This document shows positions 12,015 through 23,413 of a stretch of DNA of 64,000 bases, piece by piece. The notes under the pieces are model-generated. The model saw only the letters and a list, made by a program, of their open reading frames with translations. It was not told the origin of the DNA and made no database searches. The translations under genes were made by a program, and so were the position numbers. The first letter of the stretch is position 1; each line of letters opens with the position of its first letter. This DNA is from Jacaranda mimosifolia. Lineage: Eukaryota > Streptophyta > Magnoliopsida > Lamiales > Bignoniaceae. Where the stretch lies: positions 18,862,501 through 18,926,500 of the forward strand of contig CM032133.1 in NCBI GenBank assembly GCA_018894105.1. The letters are read 5' to 3'.

Positions 12015-14480
12015 ATGGTTAACACAAGGCGAGCCATTTCTAAAAGAGAGAAGAATAGAAGGTCCCCAACCCCCTCTTCTCGTCTCGACCCTAACAAGAA
12101 CAAGACGTGGCTAGACCCAACTCCCAGCTAGAATAAGTAGTAACCTTAACTATGCCTCAGCTCATGTAGTTGATAAATGAGTAGATATCAGCTCAGATTT
12201 CAACTCAACTATTGGCTGCCCTCAACAAACACAACAATCAGCTTGGACCAATAGCCAATGCTACTCCCCAACCTTCACAGCACAAGGGAGGCCCCTAAGG
12301 GAGGAAAAGTGTAGACCATAGACAAAATGTCTCTCTATCCGAAGAAATGATAGCCTAGGACATTTCCCACGGGAAAAAACTTGACCTAACCTAAGGGATC
12401 ATCTCTCCCACCCTGTTTAAGCCTAGCAACGTGATAAGGTCAAGCACCCAAGACCTTAGACGAATAGAAATCTATCCCAAGCTGATTGAGAAGAATGGGA
12501 AGAAGTATCCCACCAAGTGCAATAGTTGAACAAACGTTTGGAAGAGATTTCCAAAAGGAACATTAAAAAAAAACTCCACTATGATAATGCACCCCAACTT
12601 CACCGTGACTGAGAGTCGCCTTTTGTCCAAGATGAGCTCATAGCTATCGACGCTAAGGTTCCTATCGGTCTGCCAAAGTATGATGGCTCATTCGACACGA
12701 ACGAGTATTTACTCCAATTCAAACACATGATGCAACTCCATGGGCATAATGAGTACATCCATGCAAAGATGTTCATCACAACATTTCAAGGTATCGTGCT
12801 CGATTGGTTTGTTAAACTAAAGCCAATGTTGATTTACTCGTATGACCAGCTTTACAACAAGTTCCCCACCAGTTTACCAGTCGAAGGAAAGCAAAACTCC
12901 CCCATACTCATTTGCACACAGTTAAGCAAAACGAGGGAAAGTCCATTCAAGATTTTTTTTCTCTAGATTCAACACGAAAGTTTTGAAGATTGATAGTTCT
13001 CATATAAAGTTTTTGATCGATATACTGTTCCTAGGCCTTCGACACAAAGAATGCACCAATGCACTGGTCCGAGATAGATCGAGGACAATGGAGGAGTTAC
13101 TCGACCTCGCTGAGAGGTACATGACTCAAGAGGACATAAAAAAACTCAAAGATGGCAATCCTGACACTGACAAGAAGAAAGCTAAGGAGAAAGATTATAG
13201 ATAGCACAAAGATGGTCATCGATCTCCCATCAAATGATTTCACAACTACACCGTGTTGAATACTGCCAGAAATGAGGTGTTGTTTGCCATTCAGCATGAC
13301 AACCTCTTCAAGAAGCCCAAGAAGTTGACTGAAACGGAAGTAATGAAGAGATTCAAAAACTATTGTCACGTCTATAGGCAAAAAGACCATAACACGAAGG
13401 ATTGTTCCAATCTGCACGATGAGATTGAAATAAGGATAGCAGTGGGACGGGTTGGGTGGGTTTTAACTCAACCCAAACCCACCCCGCAAAGTTTTGATAC
13501 AGCCCCTACCCGTCCTGTGGTTTTTAGGAGTGAAAACTTGAATCCTACCCACAATAAAAATGTAGAACCCGAACCTTACCCGATCTTACTAGCACCTAAT
13601 TAATATTTTCTATTTTTTTACTATCCACTATACAATTAACAAAATATTATAATTTTAACTCAAATATCATTTACCTTTTATGTAAAACAAACAAATAAAA
13701 AGCTTTTGAGCATTTTATAAGCATTTTGAATCTACTCTTGGGTACAATTAATGAAATATCACAGTTTTAACTCAAATATTATATAAATTTTACATAAAAA
13801 AAATAAATAGAAAGCTTTTGATAATTTTCTAAGCATTCTGAATCAACTCTTGGGAGTCACAATTGTGAGTGAGGAATGTGAGGAAAAGAAAAAAATGCTA
13901 ACATAGTTTAGGGTTTGTTGTATGTATATTTTTTGTAAAAAACTAAATTAAATGTAAATATATATGTAAATACCTCGGGGCGAGTTTACTATAAATCCAA
14001 ACCCAATCTGACTCGCACCCATTAGAACCCGAACCCAATCTAATCCGTTGCGGGATGGATTTTCTATCCGCCCCAATCGTAGACGATCAGAGTGGGTACC
14101 TACCGATCGAGCATAAATTGCTATCCCTTTAGATTGAAAGGCAATCCGACAAGGACACCTGAAAAAATTTATCGATGAAAAATCCAGATAGAAGACGGGC
14201 CAAATTGACTAGATTCCTCATAGAAAAAGGTTGGTTAGCCCAAGGAAAGAAGATATGGGAAAGAAGCCTACCCATGATCCGCGACCACCCTTCCGAGTGA
14301 TCGACAGCATTGTTGAAGACCCGACTAAAGGGGACTCCAAGTCAACGAGAAGATAGAATCAAAGGAGCTTAGAATTTGCCAAATCTTCCTCGATTGAAAC
14401 AGTGTTCGAACTCTCGACCAGCGCAAAACCCATCTCCTTTTTCGACTTTGACTTCTCGCATATTAAGAATTAAGGCATTA
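12015..14480 (+). pseudogene. Gag of gypsy element 3, split by stops and a hAT insertion
   Basis: The start chosen is ATG at 12015, giving MVNTRRAISKREK; MVNTRR is a common gag N-terminus in this lineage. The gag core is at 12727-12966 (MQLHGHNEY, FITTFQGIVLDWFVKLKP, YDQLYNKF). It continues at 12983-13204 with FLIDILFLGLRHKE and AERYMTQED. A zinc-knuckle-like stretch (CHVYRQKDHNTKDC) falls at about 13360-13410. Directly after it the hAT element at 13431-14131 interrupts the frame. Several stops separate the pieces. Normal role is the capsid-like shell of the retrotransposon particle. Confidence 0.8.
13431..14131. mobile_element. Non-autonomous hAT element inserted in gag
   Basis: The left end is TAAGGATAGCA and the right end, reverse-complemented, is TAAAGGGATAGCA, so the termini are imperfect inverted repeats. 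The 8-bp direct repeat GATTGAAA flanks it (13423-13430 and 14132-14139), the hAT target size. Subterminal sequence is rich in GGGTTGGGT/ACCCAACCC motifs. At 701 bp with an AT-rich centre and no transposase, it is non-autonomous. It interrupts retrotransposon gag, so it landed after the gypsy element. Confidence 0.85.
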
Positions 14481-14484
14481 AAAA

Positions 14485-14975
14485 TAAACTAGATTGCCCC
14501 CTTATTGTCTCAGTTGAAATCGCCAACTTTGAGGTTATGAAGATTTTGGTTGACAACGGCAGCTTGGCAAACATAATTTTCTTGTCGACACTAAAGAAAA
14601 TGAACATGGAGAAGCTAAAGCTTGAGCCTATGCATACCCCGCTGGTTGGACTCGGGGGTCTGAGATCATCCCTGAAGGATCTATAAACTTGTCCACTTCA
14701 TTTGGTGAAGCGCCTCGATGACGAACACTTATGGTCAACTACCTAATCGTCGATGCACCATTTACTTATAATGCTATTATTGGACAACTAGCACTAAATG
14801 AGTTCAAGACCATAGTCTTGACCTATCACATAAAGGTCAAGTTTTCGACAGCTGCTGGGACTGGTGAACTGATTTGCAACATAAAGGAAGCTTGGTTATT
14901 TTACACAATCTCGATCAAGGTAAATGAACAGAAGGCTCAACCAAAACTAGAACCCTCGAGGACGTCCCAGTAACG
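14485..14975 (+). pseudogene. Protease region of gypsy element 3
   Basis: About 14538-14580 reads KILVDNGSLANIIF in one frame, matching the plant gypsy protease signature VDxGSxxxIxF. The active-site Ser/Thr after Asp is replaced by Asn (DNG). The ORF at 14731-14973 continues with VNYLIVDAPFTYNAIIGQLAL, the flap and later part of the fold, where family members read ..YNAILGR... Frameshifts separate the two parts. Confidence 0.75.
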
Positions 14976-15009
14976 AAACCCAAAGAGGGAGATCAAAAAA
15001 AGAAGATGA

Positions 15010-16900
15010 AGCTTGAAGAGACAGGATAGGGTCGAACCCATCGGGGAGTTCAAGACCATCGAGCTCGAGCCTGGAAATCCTAACAAAACAACAAGGATTA
15101 AGACTAATCTTAGGAGTAGCATAGAGTTCTTAATGGTCAATTTTCTCAGAAAGAACATTGATGTTTTTGCTTGGAAAGCTGCCGAGCTACAAGGAATCGA
15201 CCCAGCATCATCGTCTACCACCTGAATGTGGACCCCTCATTCAAGCTAGTCAAGCAGAAGACCAGGACCTTCAATGCTGAAAGATGCCAAATCATTGAGA
15301 AAAAAGTCAACAAGCTCTTAGAGGCAGGATATATTGTAGAAATTTAATATTCTAGTTGGCTTTGTAATATAGTCCTTGTCCCTAAGAATGAGGAAAAATT
15401 GAGAATGTGTAGTAATGACTTTACCGATTTGAATAAAGCTTGTCCCGAAGACCCTTACACTGCCTCGCATAGATTTATTAATTGATTCTACTATTGATTG
15501 CAATCTTTTAAGTATGATAGATGCATTCCAAGGTTATTATCAAATTTTCATTGCCCCCAAAGACAGGGATAATACCTTCTTTGTGGTCCCTAACATTGTA
15601 TATTATTTTATGGTCATGCCTTTTAGGCTAAAAAATGCAGGTGCAACCTACCAATGACTTATGAACTTTATGTTCAAAAATGAGATCGGTAGGACCATGG
15701 AAGTCTATATTGATGACATGATTGTTAAAACAAAAAAAGAGCAAAATCACCTAACCGACCTCAGTTATGTATTTTCAATATTGAGAGCATTTGGCATGAA
15801 GTTTAACCCTAACGAGTGCACATTTGAGGTGAGAGGATGAGAGTTCTTAGGCTATATGGTTAGTCAAAAAGGCATTGAAACAAACCCACAAAAGATCCAA
15901 GCAATCTAGACATCTCACCTCCTCGAACAGTCAAAGACGTTCAACGTCTGGTCGGAAGAATTATAGATCTTGATCGGTTCATTGCTCGACTAGTGGATAA
16001 AAGCCTACGATTTTTCAAAATTCTTAGGAATGCGCGGAAGTTCCAGTGGAGGGAGCAATGTGACCAAGCCTTTGTTAAATTAAAGTAATACTTTTCAACA
16101 CTATCGATGCTAGCCAAGCCTGAGGTCGGAGAAGTTTTGTGTATTTATTTGGTAGTCTCCTCGACAGCAATAAGTTCAATTTTGGCCTCGACCAGACATG
16201 GCACCCACCGACCTGTATACTGTAGTAGCAAAGCATTGTAGGGCCCGGAACATAGTTATCTGGAGATCAAAAAGTTTGCTCTAGCTTTGGTCACTACAGC
16301 CAGAAAACTGACGCCCTACTTTCAATCTCACTCTATTGTTGTCTTGATGAATCAATCGCTTAAACAACTGCTGTCAAAACCAAATACGTCAGGAAGGTTG
16401 ACGAAGTAGGCCATTGAGTTAAGGGAATTCGACATCACCTTCTAGCCTTGAACTGCTATAAAATCCTAGTTGTTAGCAGACTTTGTAGCGGAAAGACTTA
16501 ACCTAGACAATGAACTCGACCAAGATTCCCTCATTTGGACTTTACATGTCAATGGCTCAACCACTTCCTCAGGAGGAGGAATAGGCATTTCTTTGTGCTC
16601 TCTACAGGCCGAGAAGTATGACTTCACCCTTAAACTTGACTACCCCGTCACCAATAATAAAGCAGAAAGCAGAATATAAGGCCCTTCTTGTTGGCATGAG
16701 GATGGCCGTCGATAGGGAAATCAAGTAGCTAGTAGCTATTACTAATTCCCAGCTGGTTGCAGAGCAGTTTGAAGGAAACCTCGAAGCTAAGGAGGCTACA
16801 ATGAGCAAGTATTTAGCTGAGGTCAACAAGTTGTAGCAACAATTCAAAAAGTTCACCCTTAGCGAAGTCCCTCGATCAGAAAATGAAAGGGCAGATGCCC
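15010..16900 (+). pseudogene. Reverse transcriptase, RNase H and second RNase H of gypsy element 3
   Basis: The ORF at 15013-15225 holds the pre-RT region (EFLMVNFLRKNIDVFAWKAA). Downstream pieces read EAGYIVEI, NIVLVPKNEEKLRMC and DLNKACPEDPY, which are RT fingers and palm. VYIDDMIVK lies at 15703-15729, with the YIDD catalytic motif at 15706-15717. RNase H covers about 16110-16440 (CSSKAL, YLEIKKFALALVTTARKL). The ORF at 16470-16679 starts LADFVAERLN and has LHVNGSTTSSGGGIGISL and TNNKAES, which fits the archaeal-type second RNase H of Tat elements. At least a dozen stops or shifts lie between these parts. Confidence 0.85.
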
Positions 16901-17179
16901 TCTCAAAATTTGCTAGCTCGACAAAAGGAACTAGGGATAGAACCATCACATTTCTAGTCACAGACAAACCCACTGTAGGCAATCACGACCAAAACTTGGT
17001 TGGTCAAATCCAAGAAATAGCTCTCTCCTGGCAGGATTAAATAAAAGCTTACCTGAGGGAAGGAAAGGTGCACGAAGACAAAGCACAAGTGCATAGACTC
17101 CAAGATCGAGTGGCAAAGTTTGCCCTCGACGAGTATGGTCAACTCTATAGGAGATCAATTTCTAAATCACCATTGAGGT

Positions 17180-18258
17180 GCTTGATGCCAGAGCAAGCTC
17201 GGGAGGTCTTATAAGAAGTCTACTCAAGAATCTATAGCAATCATTCCGGAGGACGATATTTAGCCCACAAAATCATTAGACATGGGTATTTTTGGCCAAC
17301 TTTGCTGAAGGACGCTGTCGACTTAGCCAGAAAATTCCTATCTTGTCAAGTCCACTCCAACATACCTCACCAACCTGCATCAATGTTAGTGCCAGTTCAG
17401 ATCACATGGCCATTCGATCAGTGGGGGATAGATATAGTCGGCTCCTTCCCAAAAACCACAAGATAAAGAAAATTCATGATCATTGTAGTCGAATACTTCA
17501 CAAAGTAGGTCGAAGCAGAAGCAGTCCCGAAGATAACCGATGCGGCCATCAGAAGTTTCATGTGGAAAAACATCATCTGTTATTTCGGTTTGCCCAAAGT
17601 GTTGATATTAGACAATAAGACATAGTTCCAAAGTACGAGCATGAGGAACTGGTGCAAAATCTTGGGAATTCGACAACACTTCACCTCGGTTGGGAACCCT
17701 CAGGCCAATGGGCAAATAAAGGTCACAAACAAGATTGTCTTAGACCACATCATGACTCGACTTGAAGGATCCAGAACGAGTTGGGCGGACGACCTCCATG
17801 GGGAGCTATGGGCGTACAGAACAACTGCTAGAACTAGCACAGGCCACGGTCCTTAAAGTCTGGTCTACAAGCTAGAAGCAGTCGTTCCAACAAAATTAAT
17901 GCAACACACAACTTAAGTAATCCACTACAACCCGATCAGGAATGAGTCAAAAAGGGAATTTGACATAGAAACAGTCGACGAACTACGCCAGCAGACGTAC
18001 ACAACAATACAAAGATACAATTTGAAGATGGCCCAGCATTACAATAAGGGAGTCCAACCAAGAAGCTTCAAATTACGGGACTTCATCCTCAAGAAAGTCA
18101 AAATCTCAAAAAATATGGGTAAACTAGACCTAAAATGGGAGGGCCCATACTCGGTGGTCAAAGTGGTAAAGCACAACTCCTACCAACTGATGGATATGAA
18201 TGGCAACGAGCTCCCTCAATTGTGGAATGCAGTAGACTTGAAAAAATTCTATGTGTAA
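17180..18258 (+). pseudogene. Integrase of gypsy element 3, catalytic Glu replaced
   Basis: The zinc-binding region (YSNHSGGRYLAHKI, HGYFWPTLL) starts near 17220. The core has DQWGIDIVGSFPKTT (first Asp), LILDNKT (second Asp) and, in the ORF at 17641-17856, NPQANGQIKVTNKIV. In working gypsy integrases the residue before VTNK is the third catalytic acid, Glu. Here codon 17719-17721 is AAG (Lys). The ORF at 18022-18258 carries the C-terminal tail (GKLDLKWEGPYSVVKVV) ending LKKFYV. Stops in the core also make it inactive. Confidence 0.85.
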
Positions 18259-18344
18259 AGAGACCAAGGTCTCTACTTACCTGTACTGTAATATGATTCT
18301 AAATCAATAAAGGCTACTTACGTTTCAACAGCTATTCACTCCAA

Positions 18345-18730
18345 CAACCATGGCTTCCAGCCCAAACTAATAAACGAGTTGATCATTTAAAGTCAACCAC
18401 ATAATCAGTTTCAAATCGCAAAGGTATGGCTCCAAGCCCAAAATAATAAACGAATTAATCGTTTAAAGTCAATCCCATAGTCGACCACAAATTAGTTTCA
18501 AACCGCAAGTTAGGTTTCTAGTCCAGAATAATAAATGAGTTGATCGTTTAAAATTGACTATGTAGTTGACCACATATCGGACTCAAACCATAATCTACGG
18601 CTTCAAGCGCAATTCTTTAGTAAACGAGTTGATCATTTAAAATCGACTAGTTGACCAAGGCTCCTTGCCCAACTTGATAAAAGAAAAAATGGTTTAAAAT
18701 TGACTATGTCATTGAACATAACTTAAAATC
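18345..18730 (+). repeat. Tandem repeat block after pol in gypsy element 3
   Basis: About five diverged units of 60-87 bases follow each other. Each has a core like GGCTTCAAGCCCAA, then AATAAACGAGTTGATCGTTT, then AAAGTCGACCAC. Unit starts lie near 18350, 18426, 18512, 18597 and 18660. Similarity falls off towards the right. Similar motifs (GTCGACC, GATCGACCA) occur in the following 300 bases. Confidence 0.75.
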
Positions 18731-19469
18731 GATCCCTAGTCGATCATCATAATCAAGTCACCTCATGGACATATGCACTATTACGCGTAACTGGAACAAG
18801 ACATTGAAACCAATCTAAGTCGACTCACGATCAACCACGGCACCCAACTAATTTGCTTGATCGTGAAAATAATATCTTAAGTCGACCTAATGGTCGACCG
18901 TGACAACTATTTCAAGATCTTTTTCGAATGGATGAAGTTGAGGTAGATATCCTTAGACCTATCTAATTATTCCTTTACGAGTCGATCTCGCAATCGACCA
19001 CTAACTTAGTTCTAAACCAATTAAATACTTCCCATTCTTTTTTTAAATTTGTACTATTCAATTAGTTACATAGAAAAAAGAGTTGTTTCTTTACTTATTG
19101 ATAGAACTAGTTCGAAAGCAATAAAACGAAAAGTAAATGAGGGTAAGTCGACAAAGAAAATGAGCAAAGAGTTCATTTTATAAATTGAAACATCCAATTA
19201 CATGATTACAGAAGTCATTTATGTAATTCACTAAAATGCCTCGTAGGGCGAACAAATTGAAATAAAGCAAAATGATAAAAACAATGCGACTTCAGCTCAA
19301 CCCAACTCCTTCCCCTCCTGCTCCTTCAATCGCCACCTCACGGATCGCATGGTCAAGCTCATCGCCAAATGGCACAGGCACTATAGTTGGACCCTTGACC
19401 TCTTACTCAAGCACTAGCTAGATAGCATCAAATGGTCAAAAAGGCCATGCTTCATTGGTTAGAAAATTG

Positions 19470-20948
19470 TGCTGACTAAAGGGAAATAAGCACCCACGTC
19501 AACTTTGCCATCCTTGATCTCAAACACAAAGTCGTTCGCAAAGTCAAACTCTCTGGATACCTCAGCCACCCTGGGGTGAGGGGCAGTGATGGCTCCACCA
19601 CTTGTGCATTCTCTTCGACATGTTGGACCTTGGGGTAGTCCTCGAGCTGCTCAGTTCGAAGAAGGCTGAGGCGCTCTTTGTCCTCAGGCCGAAACTGATA
19701 GCCCAAGAATTCCAATTGTTTAACAGTCTTTCTCCGCTAGATCCTTTTTCGAGCATGGCCAGGCTACTCGATAGCTGGCCTCTTTTGTTGAGGAACGAGG
19801 TTGCTTACCTAGACGAGCTCTAATCGAGGAGGTTGAGGAGCAGGCAGGGGTGCTAATGGCTGTGGAGCAACGTGAGAGTCCGCTTCCCAACGAGCAAATG
19901 CTTGGCGATGTTCTTATGCCCTTTGCTGACAAGCGATCATTTGTGCACGTATGTAGTTCATAATCTCCTCTCGATTTGCAAAGGCACAAGAAAGGTAAAT
20001 GCATCAGCATCGACCAAAAAATTTAGCAAATAATTACCAAAAAGTTAATAAAGGCATCTACCTAGTTGAGCGTCAGCTGGAAAATCTAGCTGGGCAGGCG
20101 ATAAGCTTACCAGCACCAAGTTTCTCTCCTCGATATGCCTCAATTTGACCAAACCGGGTTAAGTGTCGAATAAAAGTGTTAGGCCATGTAGGGTTTTCAT
20201 TGCTCGGCATCTCAACATGCCCCTTGCCCACCCCCTCGAAATGTTAAACCCCAACCCCACCCGGTGATCAAACATTAAAATAGCATTTTTTTTCAACTCT
20301 TGGCCATGGGATGAGGATGGAGTAACCAAGCATTTTCATTGAGGGCAGGCTGTGAGGTAATAAAAGCCTGACTCCTCGATGCTACCCAACTTTTGGGATA
20401 TCGGGAGATGGAACAGGTTAGAGAAGTTGGAAAAAGTTGGAGGTTGATTGTGTATTAACATTAAAACTACAAAGCTATACAGAGTTGAAAAGCAGTTAGG
20501 TAGCAATTGTGTTATAAACACTTGAAAACCAGTTAGGAGGCCGGCTATAGGTTGTGCAACCTGAGCACACACTTTAGAGCCTCCTCAACACAATTATGCA
20601 TCTGACCAGAGGTCGATGCATCTATCAGTGGCACCAAGAACGAACAGCTCGAACCTCAGAGGAATGTGATATAGCTGCCTAATTAGTTTGAGATCCCTAC
20701 TCGTCATCTTAGAAATGATTTCACTGCAATGGTCACGATGAATAGCCTACCATGAGACACGGGAGGTTGACTAGGCCCAGGCCTACCCCCAGCATCACCT
20801 CAACTATCAATCGAACTGCTAGACGAAGACGAGCTATCACTAGACTCGCTAGTCAAGCTATCTACCCTCCCAGTCGAACCCATATCCAACTGTGTCTCTT
20901 CACTATCACTGCCCCTATTACTCTCTTCACCAAGCACTCTTAGCATGT
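19470..20948 (-). pseudogene. Antisense accessory ORF of the Tat element (broken)
   Basis: On the minus strand, opposite to pol, a reading region starts at about 20948 (MLRVLGEESNRGS, then a serine-rich run). It continues through 20572-20336 (LLPNCFSTLYSFVVLMLIHN, then GFYYLTA) and 20010-19476. Its position between pol and the 3' LTR in antisense orientation matches accessory ORFs reported in Tat elements such as Grande. The LLPN...GFYY pattern resembles the domain called putative gypsy-type transposon/plant transposon protein. Function of that domain is unknown. Several stops break it. The domain name is from memory and not verified. Confidence 0.5.
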
Positions 20949-21378
20949 TTGTTAAATGATATGTGATCGAAGTAAAGAAAAATTAAACTTGCTCAAGATT
21001 GCAGAGGACTTATAGTCAACAAGATTAAACGAAATTCGACTAGCAGAGAAAGTAGTAAAGAAAGCAGTAAATTGTCGATATCGACCTCTCAAGATGCTGT
21101 AAAATTGTGAAATACAAGAATTTCACCAAGCTATTTATAAGCTTCAGCCAGTGGGCAAGCCAACCAGTTAATCTGACTGGCCACCAGGTAATTATTACAC
21201 ATCCATTGATTGCCTTTTTGCGTTGTCCAATGTAAAAGTCTCATTAAATGTACTGAAACCCTGATCAATTTTTGAAACATATACATTGCCAACGCATTGA
21301 ATCCCTCATCGAGTCTATTGCAGCTTTGAAACCAGCTACTCCCCAATCCTTCTCGTCGAACATCTCGATCATGACTCA

Positions 21379-21395
21379 GGATTGGGAGGGACTCA
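21379..21395 (+). other. Polypurine tract of gypsy element 3
   Basis: AGGATTGGGAGGGACTCA lies directly before the 3' LTR start at 21396. Purine-rich sequence here is the expected second-strand primer. Confidence 0.65.
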
Positions 21396-22527
21396 TGATA
21401 TAGAATAGCCTAACAAGCCCAACCCAATAACATTCGACTACGCGAAAGATATGACGTGGGATAACCTAATTGGCTATCAAGCCCAACCCATTAGTGATCA
21501 ACCAAGTCCAACCTCATTTGAGCTATTCTGCCAATACGAGTATTAACACCTTGCTTGTTTGATTATAGTGTGATCAATTGGGTCGAGAATGGTTATTCAA
21601 CCTTTAGCTAGGGAGACATTTGAGCCTAACGAAGTTCCACCTCTTCGACCAGAGCATGCTAGGATGACTCACAGGCGAGTATTCATCTCAACCCTAAGAG
21701 GTCAACCGGAGCAATTTAGAACAACCATGCAACCGCCATCTCTGCCACATTAAATGTTCTGACAGGCAACACACCTTCTCATTAATGACACATGCCTCCA
21801 CCAGTACCACTTTTCTACAGCACTAGGGTAGTGCGCACCTCCTTCGTACCGCCATGTCCTATAGAGCTGAATGAGGCGCCACCTAGAATAATACACAAAA
21901 TGGAGAAGACTTGAAAGCCCTCAGGTGAAGACAAAAGCCTTCTCTATATATACAAGGGCACCATCGACATATCAACCTCTCCATAAAGGCTATAGATAAC
22001 CCTATTGCCACCCTTTAGCAAGGTATGCTCATTATCACTCAAAACCCTCACTCTATTGTTCTACTTTCTAATCGAATAAGTACTGACTTGAGCATTAGAG
22101 TGTCTTATGCCAAAGGTAGGCCTATGTCCAGATAACCCCACCGGACTCCAAAAAAAAAAAATTCAAACAATTTGAAAAGAAAAAAAAAGAAAAATCTTTC
22201 TTTCTGTTTTTAGTTATTTTAATTATTGATTAGAAGATTTAGCTTGTATCGTTGTACTTGGGCTGTGAGGGATAATCCATACGCACCCATTTTTAAGAAG
22301 ATTCCAACTAGACCACGTGTTTGGACTCCAAAAAAATTTCAAACAGTTTGAAAAAAAAAAAAGAAAAATCTTTCTTTTTTTTAGTCATTTACCAATTAAT
22401 TCTTTATAGCGCCCTCTATTTTTTTTATTTTTTTTTTATAAATATGCCCTCAACTAGTCTGGCGTGTGCTATTAGTTGCAAGACTCGACCCAACTACGCC
22501 ATCAAACCTCTTCTCGACCTCCTACCT
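21396..22527 (+). repeat. 3' LTR of gypsy element 3, interrupted and truncated
   Basis: It starts TGATATAGAATAGCC and follows the 5' LTR to about 22107 (GAGTGTCTTA). The match resumes at about 22448 with GGCGTGTGCTATTAGTTGC and ends at CTCGACCTCCTACC (about 22527). The last ~50 bases present in the 5' LTR are missing. Differences between the two LTRs are frequent. Confidence 0.8.
22108..22447. mobile_element. Unidentified ~340-bp insertion inside the 3' LTR
   Basis: The segment is absent from the 5' LTR. It contains two copies of the pattern GGACTCCAAAAAAA, TTCAAACA(A/G)TTTG, A-rich run, GAAAAATCTTTCTTT (starting 22142 and 22323), separated by about 180 bases. No convincing terminal inverted repeat or target duplication was found. 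Its class is unknown. Confidence 0.6.
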
Positions 22528-22740
22528 CTCTTTCTATTAACACAAAAAATAAATACAAAAAGCTACAAAATTGGCGTTGCTCCAAATGAAAGGGACTCCG
22601 ATAAGCAAAACTCGACTGAATTTATGAGGAGTTGAAGTTGAGATATGAAAATCCCACCACATCTTGAAATAGAATCCTCATCCATTCCAAACACCTTCAT
22701 CCTAAATCATAGCCTATCCGTCAAAAATTGTACCATCACA

Positions 22741-23413
22741 CACTACACGAAAAATACAATATTAATTACAAAAAATAAGTGACAATGTAAAAACTTTCAC
22801 TAACATTATATATTGAGTGACAATAGTTTGTTTCTTGTCACTAATAATATTTTTTGAGTGACAAAAGTTTTTGTTTAATCATAACATGGCTTAATAGTGA
22901 CAAAAACTAATGTTTTAAATTATCACCAATGATAGTTGAAACCTAGTAATCATAAGAATTGTCACTGTAATTAGTGACAATTTTTATTGTACATTCACTA
23001 ATAATATATATTGAGTGGCAATAATTTGTATCTTGTCACTAATAATATTTTTTGAGTGACCAAAGTTTTTGTTTAATCACAACATGGCTCAATAGTAACA
23101 AAAACTAATGTTTTAAGTTGTCACCAATTACAATTGAAACCTAGTGATAATAAGAATTGTCATGTACTGTAATTAGTGACAATTTTTGTTGTTACTAAAT
23201 TGTCACATTGTCATTATATATATATATATACACATGTGTGTGTCATTAATTGTCAATAGTGACAACTTGAACATTATTCTTATTACTATTAAGTTTGTAA
23301 AAATCATAAAGGTGATAACACAAAATTTGTTGGCACTTAATATATGTAATTAGTGACAATTTTTACATTATTACTTATTATCTTGTTGCTATCCCCCCCC
23401 CCCCCCTATAGTG
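22741..23413. mobile_element. CACTA-type MITE, family 1 copy B, with internal duplication
   Basis: It starts CACTACACGAAAAATAC and ends CTATAGTG, with the 3-bp direct repeat ACA on both sides (22738-22740 and 23414-23416). It is longer than copy A because a segment of about 198 bases is repeated in tandem: TAATATTTTTTGAGTGAC recurs near 22842 and 23041 with the following sequence. A 14-base C run (23393-23406) sits just inside the right end. Confidence 0.85.

Larger units (their letters stand above)
11151..22527 (+). mobile_element. Ty3/gypsy element of Tat lineage with both LTRs and nested insertions
   Basis: Plus-strand order: 5' LTR 11151-11971, primer site, gag from 12015, protease near 14540, RT (YIDD at 15706-15717), RNase H, second RNase H (from 16470), integrase to 18258, tandem repeats, an antisense ORF, polypurine tract, 3' LTR from 21396. 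The dual RNase H and the extra antisense ORF fit the Tat lineage. Stops are frequent and the LTRs are clearly diverged, so the insertion is old. Later insertions are a hAT element in gag and a fragment in the 3' LTR. The 3' LTR lacks its last ~50 bases, so no flanking target duplication can be read. Confidence 0.9.

Noticed and set aside
22321..22635. 104-residue plus-strand ORF
   Set aside because: It crosses the border of the foreign insertion and the LTR, so it cannot be a real gene.
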